Made by a program: the position numbers and the translations under genes
NCBI GenBank assembly: GCA_052143275.1
Contig: JBKQTH010000285.1
Span: 1-35,655, forward strand
Length of the DNA: 35,655 bases
Direction: 5' to 3'
From: JAJPKE01 sp052143275
GTDB lineage: Bacteria; Chloroflexota; Ktedonobacteria; Ktedonobacterales; JADMIN01
Notes under the pieces: generated by a model
Databases searched by the model: none
Told to the model about the DNA's origin: nothing
Seen by the model: the letters and a program-made list of their open reading frames with translations, nothing else
Part shown: piece after piece, positions 1 through 7,933 of the stretch
Numbering within the stretch: the stretch's first letter is position 1
How the letters are laid out: the number at the start of each line of letters is the position of its first letter

Positions 1-226
1 CCTCGAGTCCGGCGCTCCGCATCAGCGGAATGAGGGTATGAAGCATCTCGGCGACACCGCCGCCATAAGCGGTGGACGAGATATGAATGACGCGGGCTCC
101 CTGGAACGGCCGCGCCAGATGCGCGATGTCGGCGATAACATCATCTCCGACAACTGGGGCGTAGTCGGCGAGTGATTTGGTCGTGAGCACAACATTTTGC
201 ATGCCAGGCATGTGGATTTCCTGCAT
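1..226 (-). CDS. treT: TreT-like trehalose synthase/glycosyltransferase, N-terminal part (runs off window)
   Basis: This is the first 75 codons of a gene whose remainder lies beyond base 1. The reading begins MQEIHMPGMQNVVL and contains the stretch STAYGGGVAEMLHTL followed by IPLMRSAG. That stretch matches the N-terminal glycine-rich donor-fold motif of TreT-type GT4 glycosyltransferases, which join or release NDP-glucose and glucose to or from trehalose in the cytoplasm. The start at 226 is supported by AGGAG nine bases upstream. It lies downstream of, and on the same strand as, a sugar ABC transporter, which fits use of imported trehalose or maltose. Family assignment is fairly secure. Substrate is inferred from family and context only, because the catalytic C-terminal half is not visible. 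Confidence 0.75.
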   Translation of the reverse strand, partial: MQEIHMPGMQNVVLTTKSLADYAPVVGDDVIADIAHLARPFQGARVIHISSTAYGGGVAEMLHTLIPLMRSAGLE

Positions 227-480
227 GAGACAGAACTCCTACTCATAGGCTCTTAGCCACTCTGACAAAGCAGTGGGGGACGCCTTTGCACTGGTTGCAG
301 TCGTTGAATTGTGAGACTCGTACTCGCCAGCAACTCTTCCAGCTTCGCGCCCACCACTCGCGTCTTGACACCGGCACCATCTGCCCGCCAGCGGTAATTG
401 CAATCTCTGGGCGCATCGCCATCGTGCGGATCCAATCCATTGTGCCTTCTGCCGCCATGAGAGCAGCTGCGCACCGAGCG
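227..480. other. Spacer between ABC ATPase and treT-like gene
   Basis: These 254 bases separate the ATPase stop from the glycosyltransferase ribosome binding site. Short open frames exist on the minus strand (for example 253-474), but none has a convincing ribosome binding site or recognisable sequence. The gap is unusually long for this otherwise tight operon and may hold the remains of a small gene. Confidence 0.4.
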
Positions 481-1623
481 TTACACAATGCAGTCCGTCG
501 TCGAAGGATCGAAGAGATGGAGCCTGCTGGTATCAACGGCGAGCATCAGCCGTTGGCCGGCGCGGATATTGGGATGCGCGGGCAAACGCACCGTCGAGCC
601 GCGCGTCTGTGCCGTTTCAGGCATCATCACCCCTGGAATCCCCACATAGATCACTTGTTCGTTGCCTAGATGTTCCACGACATCTACCGTGCCCACCAGC
701 GTATCTTCAGCGGTGCCCTCCGCTAACGTAAAGTCTTCGGGACGTATACCGAGTATGACACGGCGCCCATCGGCGGTGGCCTGCCCTAGCATACGAGTAG
801 CGATGGTGCCCTGGAGCAGCAGCTTGCGTTCATCGGCGCCGTCGCCAATCAACACGCTGGGCGCGCTACCGCCCTGGCGCACTAAACGTGCATGGAAGAA
901 ATCCATCGAGGGAGAGCCGATGAAGCCGGCGACGAAGAGATTGGCTGGCGTTTCGTAGAGTTCAGTTGGCGTGCCCAACTGTTGGATGATGCCCGCATTC
1001 AGCACGGCGATGCGGTCACCCATCGTCATCGCCTCCACCTGATCGTGCGTCACATACACGGTGGTGGTTGGCGCCTGCTGATGCAGCCGCGCAATATCTG
1101 CCCGGGTCTGCACGCGCAACTTGGCATCGAGGTTGGACAGTGGCTCATCCATCAGGAACACTTTGGGTTCGCGTACAATAGCGCGACCGAGAGCTACGCG
1201 TTGCCGCTGGCCGCCCGACAATTCTCTGGGCTTGCGTTGCAAGTGGTCCCGAATGCCAAGCATCGTCGCGGCGTTGCGCACACGCTCCGCGATTTCACTC
1301 CCGGGCAGATGGCGCAGCGTGAGAGAGAAGGCCATATTGTCGAAAACGCTCATATGGGGATAGAGTGCGTAGTTCTGGAAGACCATGGCGATATCGCGGT
1401 CTTTGGGGGCGATATCGTTGACGCGCCGCGGACCGATATAAAGATCACCCTCCGAAATCTCTTCCAGCCCCGCGATCAAGCGGAGCACCGTAGATTTGCC
1501 ACAGCCGGAGGGGCCAACCAGCACCAGAAACTCCTGGTCGCGCACCTGCAAGTTCAAATCGGAGATGACGTTCACGCCATCTCCGTACCGCTTGTACACA
1601 TGCTCAAATCGCACATCTACCAT
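481..1623 (-). CDS. Sugar ABC transporter ATP-binding protein (MalK/UgpC/MsmX family)
   Basis: This cytoplasmic ATPase energises import by the permease pair encoded upstream. With the start at 1623 (380 residues, MVDVRFEHVYKRYG) it has Walker A GPSGCGKST (about 37-45), the Q-loop in FQNYALYP (Gln about 83), signature LSGGQRQ (about 135), Walker B VFLMDEPLSNLDA (from about 155) and the H-loop THDQ (His about 193). A C-terminal regulatory/TOBE-like domain with GIRPEDF follows, as in MalK-type subunits that can serve several importers. An upstream in-frame ATG at 1653 would add ten residues. Neither start has a strong Shine-Dalgarno; the shorter one matches the usual family N-terminus. It lies 178 bases downstream of the MalG-like gene. 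Confidence 0.93.
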   Translation of the reverse strand: MVDVRFEHVYKRYGDGVNVISDLNLQVRDQEFLVLVGPSGCGKSTVLRLIAGLEEISEGDLYIGPRRVNDIAPKDRDIAMVFQNYALYPHMSVFDNMAFSLTLRHLPGSEIAERVRNAATMLGIRDHLQRKPRELSGGQRQRVALGRAIVREPKVFLMDEPLSNLDAKLRVQTRADIARLHQQAPTTTVYVTHDQVEAMTMGDRIAVLNAGIIQQLGTPTELYETPANLFVAGFIGSPSMDFFHARLVRQGGSAPSVLIGDGADERKLLLQGTIATRMLGQATADGRRVILGIRPEDFTLAEGTAEDTLVGTVDVVEHLGNEQVIYVGIPGVMMPETAQTRGSTVRLPAHPNIRAGQRLMLAVDTSRLHLFDPSTTDCIV

Positions 1624-1801
1624 CAGCTCGTCACTTTCCCACGTATGCCCCATTTCACCATGAGGCCAGTTCCCATGTGATTTGGGTGTATAGGAAAATA
1701 GCCTCTACGTGCCAAAGGGTGGCAGTAGCTGGGCAAGGGTTTTCGTCCACGAGGTGTCGTGCATACATAGGTGAAGCATCATACGAGTCGATGTCTCATT
1801 T

Positions 1802-2755
1802 CTACCCTTTGATGGAGCCCGCCAGAATGCCACGCACGAAGTAGCGCTGGAGGCTGAAGAAGATCACCAGCGGGAGGGCCATCGAGATGAAGGCCGCCGT
1901 CGTCAAGATCTCGTACTCATTGGTGCCATAGGAGTTGACGAGATTGGCCACTACCACCGTCAGCGGCGCTTTGCTGGGATCGGTACCCAGATAGATCAGC
2001 GCCACCAGCAGGTCGTTATAGACCCAGATGAACTGGAAGATCACCAGCGAGGCCAGCGCCGGCACCGACAACGGCAAGAGAATCTTCGTGAAAATGCGAA
2101 AGTGCGATGCTCCGTCCACCCGCGCTGATTCGAAGAGATCCGGTGGCAGTGCGGCAAAAAAGTTGCGCAGGAGATACACTGCGAACGGCAACCCATACGC
2201 GGTGTGCGCCAGCCAGATTCCTACATAGCTACCCGTCAGCCCTACGTCGACAAACAGCGTGAGAATCGGAATCAGCGTCATCTGGATGGGCACCACCAAG
2301 AGCGCCACGATGATCAGGTACATCCAATCACGCCCGGGAAAGCGCATCCAGGCAAACGCGTACGCCGCGATGGATGCCACCAGCACCGGCAGAATCGTCC
2401 CCGGGATGGCGATGATCAGGCTGCTCTTGAAGGCGGTCCCCAGGCCCTGCGCCGTGAGGACGTGCTCGTAATTGGCGATGGTAAAGTGCCATGGCGGCAC
2501 CAGCGCCGTCCACCACCCCGTGCTCTGGATAGCCGGACCCGGACGGAACGAGGTGACCAGAATACCCACCGTTGGGAGCAGCCAGACGAGCGCGATCAGG
2601 ATGACGATCACCGTCAGCGTGCTGCTGCCGGCGATGCGCAAGAGGCGCTGGCGTGGTGTAAGTCTTTCTGCCGGCGCACCGGCGCCTCTGCGGGTCGCAG
2701 TGAGGGCTTCTGAGGTGACGAGGTCGGCAGACGTCACAGGTGGGTGCACGCTCAT
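1802..2755 (-). CDS. Sugar ABC transporter permease, MalG family
   Basis: This 317-residue inner-membrane permease has a Pro/Arg-rich cytoplasmic N-terminus of about 40 residues, then about six hydrophobic segments. The binding-protein-dependent permease EAA loop is clear (ESARVDGASHFRIFTKI followed by LLPLSVPAL), which is where the ATPase docks. The start ATG overlaps the stop of the upstream permease in an ATGA arrangement, so translation of the two is probably coupled and equimolar. It belongs to carbohydrate uptake transporter family 1. The N-terminal extension before the first membrane segment is longer than in E. coli MalG. Family is certain. The exact sugar is inferred from the neighbouring treT-like gene. 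Confidence 0.93.
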   Translation of the reverse strand: MSVHPPVTSADLVTSEALTATRRGAGAPAERLTPRQRLLRIAGSSTLTVIVILIALVWLLPTVGILVTSFRPGPAIQSTGWWTALVPPWHFTIANYEHVLTAQGLGTAFKSSLIIAIPGTILPVLVASIAAYAFAWMRFPGRDWMYLIIVALLVVPIQMTLIPILTLFVDVGLTGSYVGIWLAHTAYGLPFAVYLLRNFFAALPPDLFESARVDGASHFRIFTKILLPLSVPALASLVIFQFIWVYNDLLVALIYLGTDPSKAPLTVVVANLVNSYGTNEYEILTTAAFISMALPLVIFFSLQRYFVRGILAGSIKG

Positions 2756-3684
2756 CGTTGTCCCTCCGCACGGAATCGCCGGACGTTGAAGTACATGATC
2801 GGGATGATCGCCGCCAGCAGCACGACGGCAAGTGCGCTGGCCTGCCCGGTGTTGTTGAAGTCAAAGAGTTCTTGGACGTACTGCAGCGCAATCACGTTGG
2901 TGCCGAAGTCGCCTCCGGTCATGACATAGAGGATGTCAAAGATCTTGAGGAGGTTGATGACCATGGTGGTAGCCACCACCACGATGGTCGGGCTGATCAT
3001 CGGCACCGTGATGCGGAAGAAAATCGCCAGCTCGCCCGCACCGTCGATGCGCGCGGCTTCGAGGAGTTCCGCGGGAATGCTCTTGAGGGCGGCCGAGAGA
3101 ATGACCATGCAGAAGCCGGTCCAGATCCAGACATAGACGGCGATCAACGCAAAGTTGTTCCATGGCGAATCAATGAGCCACGCATGGGGCGCCAGGCCGA
3201 AGCGGGTAAGGATGGCATTCAGCACACCGGTTTGGGTGGTTCCCGCGGGCGCGAAATTATACATGAAGTCCCAGATGACGCCCGCTCCCACGAACGAGAT
3301 GGCCATCGGAATAAAAATGGCCGCCTTGGCAATGCTCTCGAAACGCACTCGATCCACCAGCACAGCGATGACCAGCCCAAAGGAGACCGTCGCCGCGGTG
3401 CCCACCACCAACCACAGCAGGTTGTTTTGCAGCACCTCCAGCGTGCTCTGGTCAGTGAAGATGAAAATAAAGTTCTTCAAGCCGACGAAGCGGGTCGAAT
3501 CGCTGTTGAAGAGGCTCAACCAGATAGTGTTCAGTACTGGCCACACCAGGAAGACCCCGACAAAGACGACCGCTGGCCCTACCCATATCCAGGCGACCCA
3601 TTTGTCGCTGAACGGAGATGGGCCCTTCTTCCCTTGGTGCGCCCGACCGAGCGCACCAAGGCGCCGACCAGCAATGGCTGCCAT
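2752..3684 (-). CDS. Sugar ABC transporter permease, MalF family
   Basis: This 310-residue integral membrane permease partners the MalG-like protein. The start at 3684 (MAAIAGRRLGALGR) was chosen because AAGGAG lies eight bases upstream; the frame stays open to 3882, but that extension is Arg/Pro-rich and lacks a ribosome site. Visible features are about six transmembrane stretches, beginning with VAWIWVGPAVVFVGVFLVWP, and the EAA loop EAARIDGAGELAIFFRI followed by TVPMISP. It is shorter than E. coli MalF and has no large periplasmic P2 loop, as is common in Gram-positive and Chloroflexi systems. It overlaps the next gene by four bases. Confidence 0.93.
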   Translation of the reverse strand: MAAIAGRRLGALGRAHQGKKGPSPFSDKWVAWIWVGPAVVFVGVFLVWPVLNTIWLSLFNSDSTRFVGLKNFIFIFTDQSTLEVLQNNLLWLVVGTAATVSFGLVIAVLVDRVRFESIAKAAIFIPMAISFVGAGVIWDFMYNFAPAGTTQTGVLNAILTRFGLAPHAWLIDSPWNNFALIAVYVWIWTGFCMVILSAALKSIPAELLEAARIDGAGELAIFFRITVPMISPTIVVVATTMVINLLKIFDILYVMTGGDFGTNVIALQYVQELFDFNNTGQASALAVVLLAAIIPIMYFNVRRFRAEGQR

Positions 3685-3720
3685 ATGAGGTGCTCCTTTG
3701 CATCCTTCGGGTAGCGAATC

Positions 3721-3765
3721 AGGGCAGGACCTCCGGCTGAGCGGAAAACTGCGGGACCCTGCCCT
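3721..3765 (-). promoter_or_regulatory. Inverted repeat in the binding-protein/permease spacer
   Basis: AGGGCAGG (3721-3728) and CCTGCCCT (3758-3765) form perfect 8-bp arms around a 29-nt loop in the 127-base gap between the binding-protein and MalF-like genes. No T-run follows in the direction of transcription, so an intergenic hairpin that protects the upstream message and raises binding-protein level relative to permeases, as known for malE-malF, is more likely than a full terminator. The loop is long, so confidence is limited. Confidence 0.4.
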
Positions 3766-3811
3766 CATTGGCGTGGGAAATGACGTCGGACGGTGTACGC
3801 CTACGGCACTT

Positions 3812-5197
3812 CTACGAACCGTACGCTTGTGCCGCCGTCGATTCCAGGCTGCTGAGAATGCTGTCCAGGCTGCTGGGGTCATTGATATAGCTCAACATCG
3901 CCGCCCAGAACGCGTCCTCCACCGCCGGCGGCATCAGGTCATCCGCACCAAAGCGGTAGATGTTCGCCGACGTCAGCATCTTCGCCGACGCCTGGGTTAC
4001 GGCGTCCGGATAGGCGCTCAAGGGTACCGATTTGTTGGTGGCGGTGAAGCCGCCGCGCTCGACCCAGATCTCCTGCGCTTCCGCCGTTGCCATGTACTTG
4101 ACCAGCGCCTGCACGGCGGTGGTATTGCGCAAGGCGACGACCACGTCCGCGCCACCGGTGACTGCCCCGGCGTACTGCGCGTTGATGGTCGGAAACGGGA
4201 AGAAGTTGAAGTTGGTGCCGGCCACCGCGTTGGGGAACTGGCTGGTGATGAACCCCTCGGTAAAGTCGCCCAGATAGTACAGGTAGGCCTCCGGCGGAGT
4301 GTCGAACGGGAGATAGCTCGCCTGCTGAAACCCCGTCGCCAGGATGGCGTCGGCGCCGCCGTTGATGTAGTGCTTGCCTCCCGCGATCTGCCCAAACATC
4401 TGGAAGGCCGACTTGATGCTCGGATCCGTCCAGGGAATCGTGTGTGCGACCCACTTGTCGTACATGTCCGGACCCGATTGATTCAGGTAGATTTCGGCGA
4501 TCCAATCCGCGGCCGGCCAGCCACTAGCCGCCGCGCTCGACGTACCCATGGACCAGGGATACTTGCCGGTACCGGCAATGCTATTCGACAGGGTAATCAT
4601 GTCCTGCCAGGTGCTGGGAATCTGGAAGCTGTTGCTCTGGAACTGCCTTGGGTCGTACCAGACCGTACCTTTGTTAGCGGCTTTGTAGAAGATGGCGTAC
4701 AGCTTATTGTTGTAGGAACCAAGGCTGATCCAGGCCTGAGAATAGTCCTGGTTGATCTGGGTCATGTCCAGGAAGCTATCCAGCGCGATCAGGTGCCCCT
4801 CTTGGGCGAGCTGCTGCATCTGGGCTGGACTCGACAGGATCGCGATATCCGGCGGATTGCCCGCCTTCACGCGCGCGGTAAGCACGGTATTTACATCGCG
4901 GGTCGTTTCGACATTGATGGTGATGCCGTTTTGCTGCTTGAAGGGTGCCACCACCGTGTTGAATGAAGTCGCCTCCTCACTCGTCCACTGATTGATCAGA
5001 TCGATCGTATTAGATTTGATCACACTGCTCCCACTACTGCTGGTTCCGCAGGCGGCAAACAGTGCTCCTGCCACGCTCGCGGATAATCCCAGGGCAAGAG
5101 AGCGGCGCATAAAATCGCGGCGACTCATTCCGCTCTCGGTACACTCTGCCACCAAGTGATCCAACTCAGCGCGCTGACGACGATCATGGAGACGCAT
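3812..5197 (-). CDS. Extracellular sugar-binding lipoprotein of ABC transporter (MalE-like)
   Basis: This 461-residue solute-binding protein captures sugar outside the membrane. The start at 5197 (MRLHDRRQ) has AGGAGG about ten bases upstream; a possible start 18 bases further upstream would place the Shine-Dalgarno inside the gene. After about 24 charged residues come MSRRDFMRRS (twin-arginine type, RR at 26-27), a hydrophobic segment and ALFAAC with Cys50 as the likely lipidated residue. The mature part starts with a Gly/Ser linker and reads as a family 1 binding protein (INQWTSEEATSFNTVVAPF, then NPPDIAILSSPAQMQQLAQE). The combination suggests a Tat-exported lipoprotein. It is the first gene of the operon, usual for the most abundant component. 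The exact ligand cannot be read from sequence. Confidence 0.92.
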   Translation of the reverse strand: MRLHDRRQRAELDHLVAECTESGMSRRDFMRRSLALGLSASVAGALFAACGTSSSGSSVIKSNTIDLINQWTSEEATSFNTVVAPFKQQNGITINVETTRDVNTVLTARVKAGNPPDIAILSSPAQMQQLAQEGHLIALDSFLDMTQINQDYSQAWISLGSYNNKLYAIFYKAANKGTVWYDPRQFQSNSFQIPSTWQDMITLSNSIAGTGKYPWSMGTSSAAASGWPAADWIAEIYLNQSGPDMYDKWVAHTIPWTDPSIKSAFQMFGQIAGGKHYINGGADAILATGFQQASYLPFDTPPEAYLYYLGDFTEGFITSQFPNAVAGTNFNFFPFPTINAQYAGAVTGGADVVVALRNTTAVQALVKYMATAEAQEIWVERGGFTATNKSVPLSAYPDAVTQASAKMLTSANIYRFGADDLMPPAVEDAFWAAMLSYINDPSSLDSILSSLESTAAQAYGS

Positions 5198-5549
5198 AAT
5201 ATAAGACCTCCTCATTGAGAACTACAACAGCCAGTTCCAAGGCATCTTTGACTATTCGTGAGCGGCACCCATCCGGGGGAGGGCTTGATCGCGACTCAGC
5301 GTTATGTGCTGTGGGCGGTGCTGGTCTATCAATTGGCTCACCGGCACCGCTTTCAGACTGGTGGCAGCCTCGGAGTCGGTTTCATACAACTCCGCCATGC
5401 TGCTAAATGATTTATGATCGCCTCTCACGTAGTCCACTTTACTGGCCTTCACTAAGGCTGCCCCGGCACGACATGAAGAATTTACCTGCTATCAAACCTT
5501 ATTATTTCGTCGCTTAGTGGATTTCTTCCTTTCTGTGCGTCCGTGGGTG
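5198..5549. other. Leader/promoter region of the sugar ABC operon
   Basis: About 350 bases precede the binding-protein gene. A 66-codon open frame (5252-5452, minus) has no recognisable content and is probably chance. The A/T-rich part near 5470-5560 is the most likely promoter zone, but no convincing -35/-10 pair could be fixed. Confidence 0.35.
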
Positions 5550-5576
5550 AGAAAGCAATCTCATTTGTTGCTTTCT
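5550..5576. promoter_or_regulatory. Perfect 9-bp inverted repeat, candidate operator
   Basis: AGAAAGCAA (5550-5558) and TTGCTTTCT (5568-5576) are exact inverted copies separated by nine bases. The site lies about 350 bases upstream of the sugar-binding protein start, in an A/T-rich stretch. It could be bound by a dimeric repressor or fold in RNA. No regulator gene sits beside it. Confidence 0.4.
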
Positions 5577-5906
5577 ACATTGAGCTACCCATTTTTCAAT
5601 TTTTCCGTGACGAATTTTCCTCCGTTGTCATAATTAAGAGCGCCCTGCACCTGCAACTCCACAGGCAAGTGGGTCAACCGCTGCTTCAGGGTGAGGACAC
5701 ACTAGGCCTTGGCCAATGCTGCATCACTGCAGAAGGGAGGACAGGTGCCCCCGGGCGGATCATCATCGCGTGACCTCGGCTTCAGTAGCACCTGCACATC
5801 ATAGGTTCGCCTGATTCCGCCTGGGTCAGTGCCGATCATCCTCGACTCCGTCCACAGACATGGCTCCCCTGGGAGAATCTCTACAAGAGACCATACACGA
5901 CCCAGC
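5577..5906. other. No gene recognised
   Basis: The stretch is A/T-rich to about 5640 and then of average composition. A 76-codon open frame (5543-5773, plus) has no ribosome binding site and no familiar sequence. Confidence 0.4.
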
Positions 5907-5935
5907 GTTACAACCGAGTAAAAAAAGTGTTACAA
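5907..5935 (+). promoter_or_regulatory. Three GTTAC-type heptamers at 11-bp period, SARP-like box
   Basis: GTTACAA (5907), GTAAAAA (5918) and GTTACAA (5929) are separated by four-base spacers, giving an exact 11-bp repeat. This is the geometry of operators bound by SARP/OmpR-type winged helices. The first and third heptamers are identical. The same core occurs at 31949-31988 and 29536-29564. The next intact plus-strand gene starts at 6429, so the target is unclear. Confidence 0.45.
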
Positions 5936-6428
5936 GCGAAGGGGCTTCTTACAGGTACTCTGGCCGTAAGAAACAGGGCCGCAGGAGCATGGTAGGCCAC
6001 CTGTGAGGAATGGAGCGATACCTTCTGGCACGGCTAGCCTCCAGAACGACGAGGAGGCGCTCTTCTGGTGCAGCGACTGCCGGCTCCCGGCTAGTGTGCT
6101 CCCGGCTAGCGATGCTGTAACGCGGCGGTAACGCCACGGAGGTATCCTAGTGAGAGTGGGAGTAAGAGAGTAGTGCTGCATGACTGTAGACGGTCGTACT
6201 GGATCCCTTTCAGACCGGAAAACTGGAGGAGGAGGAACTGCATCTGCGCAGACGCGGGAGATGGGGATAAGCCACCACGACGAAGTGGCTTCCGCAGACA
6301 GGCAGGGGGACGTGACCCGGCGACTGGCAGCCAGCGGACCCCTGAGATAAGATGAGAAGTCGGGAAAAATAGACAGTAACATTTTCCCTAGACGAGACCC
6401 AAGAAGCAGAAGAGGAGTGTCATAGGGT
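5936..6428. other. GC-rich, hairpin-rich stretch without a recognised gene
   Basis: The region has several self-complementary pieces: GCCTCC pairing with GGAGGC and CCAGAA with TTCTGG around 6029-6070, AAGCCAC with GTGGCTT near 6270-6290, and a direct repeat of GCTCCCGGCTAG near 6090-6110. A minus-strand frame (5949-6137) resembles one near 22550-22640, so part may be protein-coding debris. No known structured RNA was recognised. Confidence 0.35.
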
Positions 6429-6734
6429 ATGATCGCACGAGTCTGGAAAGGGTGGACCACCCTTGAACATGCAGATGATTATGAACGGCTGCTGCGGGAA
6501 CGGGTTATTCCTGGTTTGCGCCAGATCGTCGGGTATCAAGGTGCGTATATTTTGCGCAATGATGGTCCAGAGGAATCCGAATTTGTAGTGGTGAATCTAT
6601 TTGATTCTCTCGACGCCGTACGAGCCTTTGCTGGCCCTGACTACACCGTTGCCGTTTTTGAACCAGAAGCTCGGGTGTTGTTAGCCAAAGTGGAACCGAT
6701 TGCCAGGCATTATGAAGTAAAGCTGGCTCCCTAG
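6429..6734 (+). CDS. Small dimeric alpha/beta-barrel protein, antibiotic biosynthesis monooxygenase-like
   Basis: This 101-residue protein starts MIARVWKGWT and continues TLEHADDYERLLRERVIPGL, then SEFVVVNLFDSLDAVRAFAG and ending VEPIARHYEVKL. The pattern of a short beta strand, an amphipathic helix, then a strand carrying a W/FxS-type motif and a terminal HYEV strand is typical of the ABM/YdhR-like dimeric ferredoxin-fold superfamily. Members act as cofactor-free monooxygenases, haem-degrading enzymes or stress proteins. No specific substrate can be assigned. GAGGAG lies about 12 bases upstream. It stands alone between decayed sequences; the gene itself is intact. Confidence 0.7.
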   Translation: MIARVWKGWTTLEHADDYERLLRERVIPGLRQIVGYQGAYILRNDGPEESEFVVVNLFDSLDAVRAFAGPDYTVAVFEPEARVLLAKVEPIARHYEVKLAP

Positions 6735-6893
6735 CAGCACGATGATCAGCATCGAGAGGCTGGCCCGGGCCATGGTCATCAACTTGGCACGCTGGGTCAG
6801 CGGCATGGTGTCGGCTGGGCTAAGCGCAGTGGCCGAGTAGAAAGCCAGAAACCTGAGACGGGATCCGCAATCAATCTCCAGTAGAGAAGACAT
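6735..6893 (-). pseudogene. Fragment of a small membrane-channel-like protein
   Basis: Read on the minus strand, FLAFYSATALSPADTMPL followed by TQRAKLMTMARASLSM and LIIVLLGSQLYF resembles the C-terminal half of a two-helix membrane protein related to small ion-channel families (pore-like segment, then a final transmembrane helix). There is no proper start and the frame runs on into the opposite-strand monooxygenase gene. A remnant is likely; the family call is tentative. Confidence 0.3.
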
Positions 6894-7075
6894 CTCGTCA
6901 GCAGTTGGTGGCCAATTACTGACCTCAGCATTAGGGAAGTGGAGACGTGGTAGGGCGCAGGCATGGGAGCAGCAGGGAAACTACGAGATTGGCGCGAAGA
7001 GCGCTGCTCCCCGGGCGCTCACCGGCGTAGATACGTGAGCAAAGCAATGGATCAAATTCAGCCCCACGTCGTTGT

Positions 7076-7446
7076 ACCGGTATTGGCAAGACGACCGCCG
7101 AGGCTTTTGTGAAGCGGGGAGACATCGTCTTCTTGATAGGCCGTCGCGCGACTGTGTTGCAGATGGCTGAGGAGGAATTGGGAGATAGGGCCACAGGGAT
7201 CGCCGCCGACGTGAGCCAGCGAGAGTAGGTCGTAGATGCGATCCAGCAGATCGTCGCACAATCCGAACGGATCGATGTCCTAGTCAATGCGGCGGGCTTC
7301 GTTCGATTGTCGCCCAGTTTCCAGTGGGACGTGGCGGTCATGCGATGGACATCGCCTCTGCTGTGTTATATCTGGCCTCACCTGACGCTGGATTCATCAC
7401 CGGCGAGATCCTCAATCTCAATGGCGGCTGGCTCTTTGACCGCTGA
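7076..7446 (+). pseudogene. Short-chain dehydrogenase/reductase pseudogene
   Basis: The plus strand encodes recognisable SDR pieces: TGIGKTTAEAFVKRGDIVFL from 7076 (Rossmann nucleotide-binding turn), then ADVSQRE, an in-frame TAG at 7226-7228, VVDAIQQIV, and RIDVLVNAAGFVR (the NNAG-like motif). The frame then breaks and the SDR C-terminus MDIASAVLYLASPDAGF, ITGEILNLNGGW appears in another frame (7345-7446). The catalytic Tyr-x-x-x-Lys part is absent, so about 100 residues have been deleted. No function remains. Confidence 0.8.
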
Positions 7447-7859
7447 GCCAGAGTAGCAGAGAAAAGCCGTTTCCCCATGCTACGAATGAGGCATGAGGTG
7501 CGGCTTTATTTTACTGAGTACAGCGCGGCATTGAAAAGGGTTGGAATTGAGAGTGGTCTGTGCGGAAGACGAGGAGCTGAGGTCTTTGCTCCCAAGCAGC
7601 AGGGGATTGGACTGCCGAGGTCCAGGAAAAAGGGTAAGTTTCTTGTTTTATAAAGAAAGGAATGCCCATCCTAATCAACCAGGATGGGCATTCTGCAATG
7701 GTGCCCCACACCTTTTTGCATAGGGGAGATGTCGGATATAGACTTGGATGAAAGTGTTCTGATCCACTCTTGGGACATCGCATAATTGGTGAGCCTTTCC
7801 GAGCACTATGCTGAGCAGACCTTTGAAGGAGAGGCATCTGATCCGCTCTTTCGCGGCTC
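7447..7859. other. Non-coding gap with an IS-end-like sequence
   Basis: No gene is recognised. Around 7515-7540 the sequence CTGAGTACAGCGCGGCATTG closely matches the IS630-side border at 14606-14625 (CTGAGTACAGCACAGCATTG), so an isolated transposon end may lie here. The only other structure is the hairpin at 7660-7693. Confidence 0.4.
7660..7693. terminator. Perfect 13-bp stem-loop, terminator-like
   Basis: GAATGCCCATCCT (7660-7672) and AGGATGGGCATTC (7681-7693) pair perfectly around an 8-nt loop. On the minus strand the stem is followed by the T-rich CTTTCTTTATAAAA; on the plus strand no T-run follows. It may act as a terminator for minus-directed transcription or insulate the regulator downstream. 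Confidence 0.5.
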
Positions 7860-7869
7860 GGCCCTTCTG

Positions 7870-7916
7870 TATACTATACTCCTGAGTGTTGGGTGATCGG
7901 AGAGGAAACACCCAAC
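7870..7916 (+). promoter_or_regulatory. Candidate -10 and 8-bp inverted repeat before the LuxR gene
   Basis: TATACT occurs twice (7870-7875 and 7875-7880), giving plausible -10 elements, but no good -35 is seen. GTTGGGTG (7888-7895) and CACCCAAC (7909-7916) are exact inverted copies in the leader just upstream of the GGGAGGG ribosome binding site, so a leader hairpin or operator is possible. Confidence 0.35.
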
Positions 7917-7933
7917 GGCAAGGGAGGGACGCT

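Noticed and set aside
2740..3714. 324-codon plus-strand frame over the permease
   Set aside because: Antisense of the MalF-like gene; charged, repetitive composition typical of shadow frames.
5930..6460. 176-codon minus-strand open frame
   Set aside because: Low-complexity Ser/Pro/Arg composition, no ribosome binding site, and it overlaps the start of the real plus-strand gene at 6429.
6931..7341. Minus-strand open frame of 136 codons
   Set aside because: It is the antisense of the SDR pseudogene, whose plus-strand motifs are clear.
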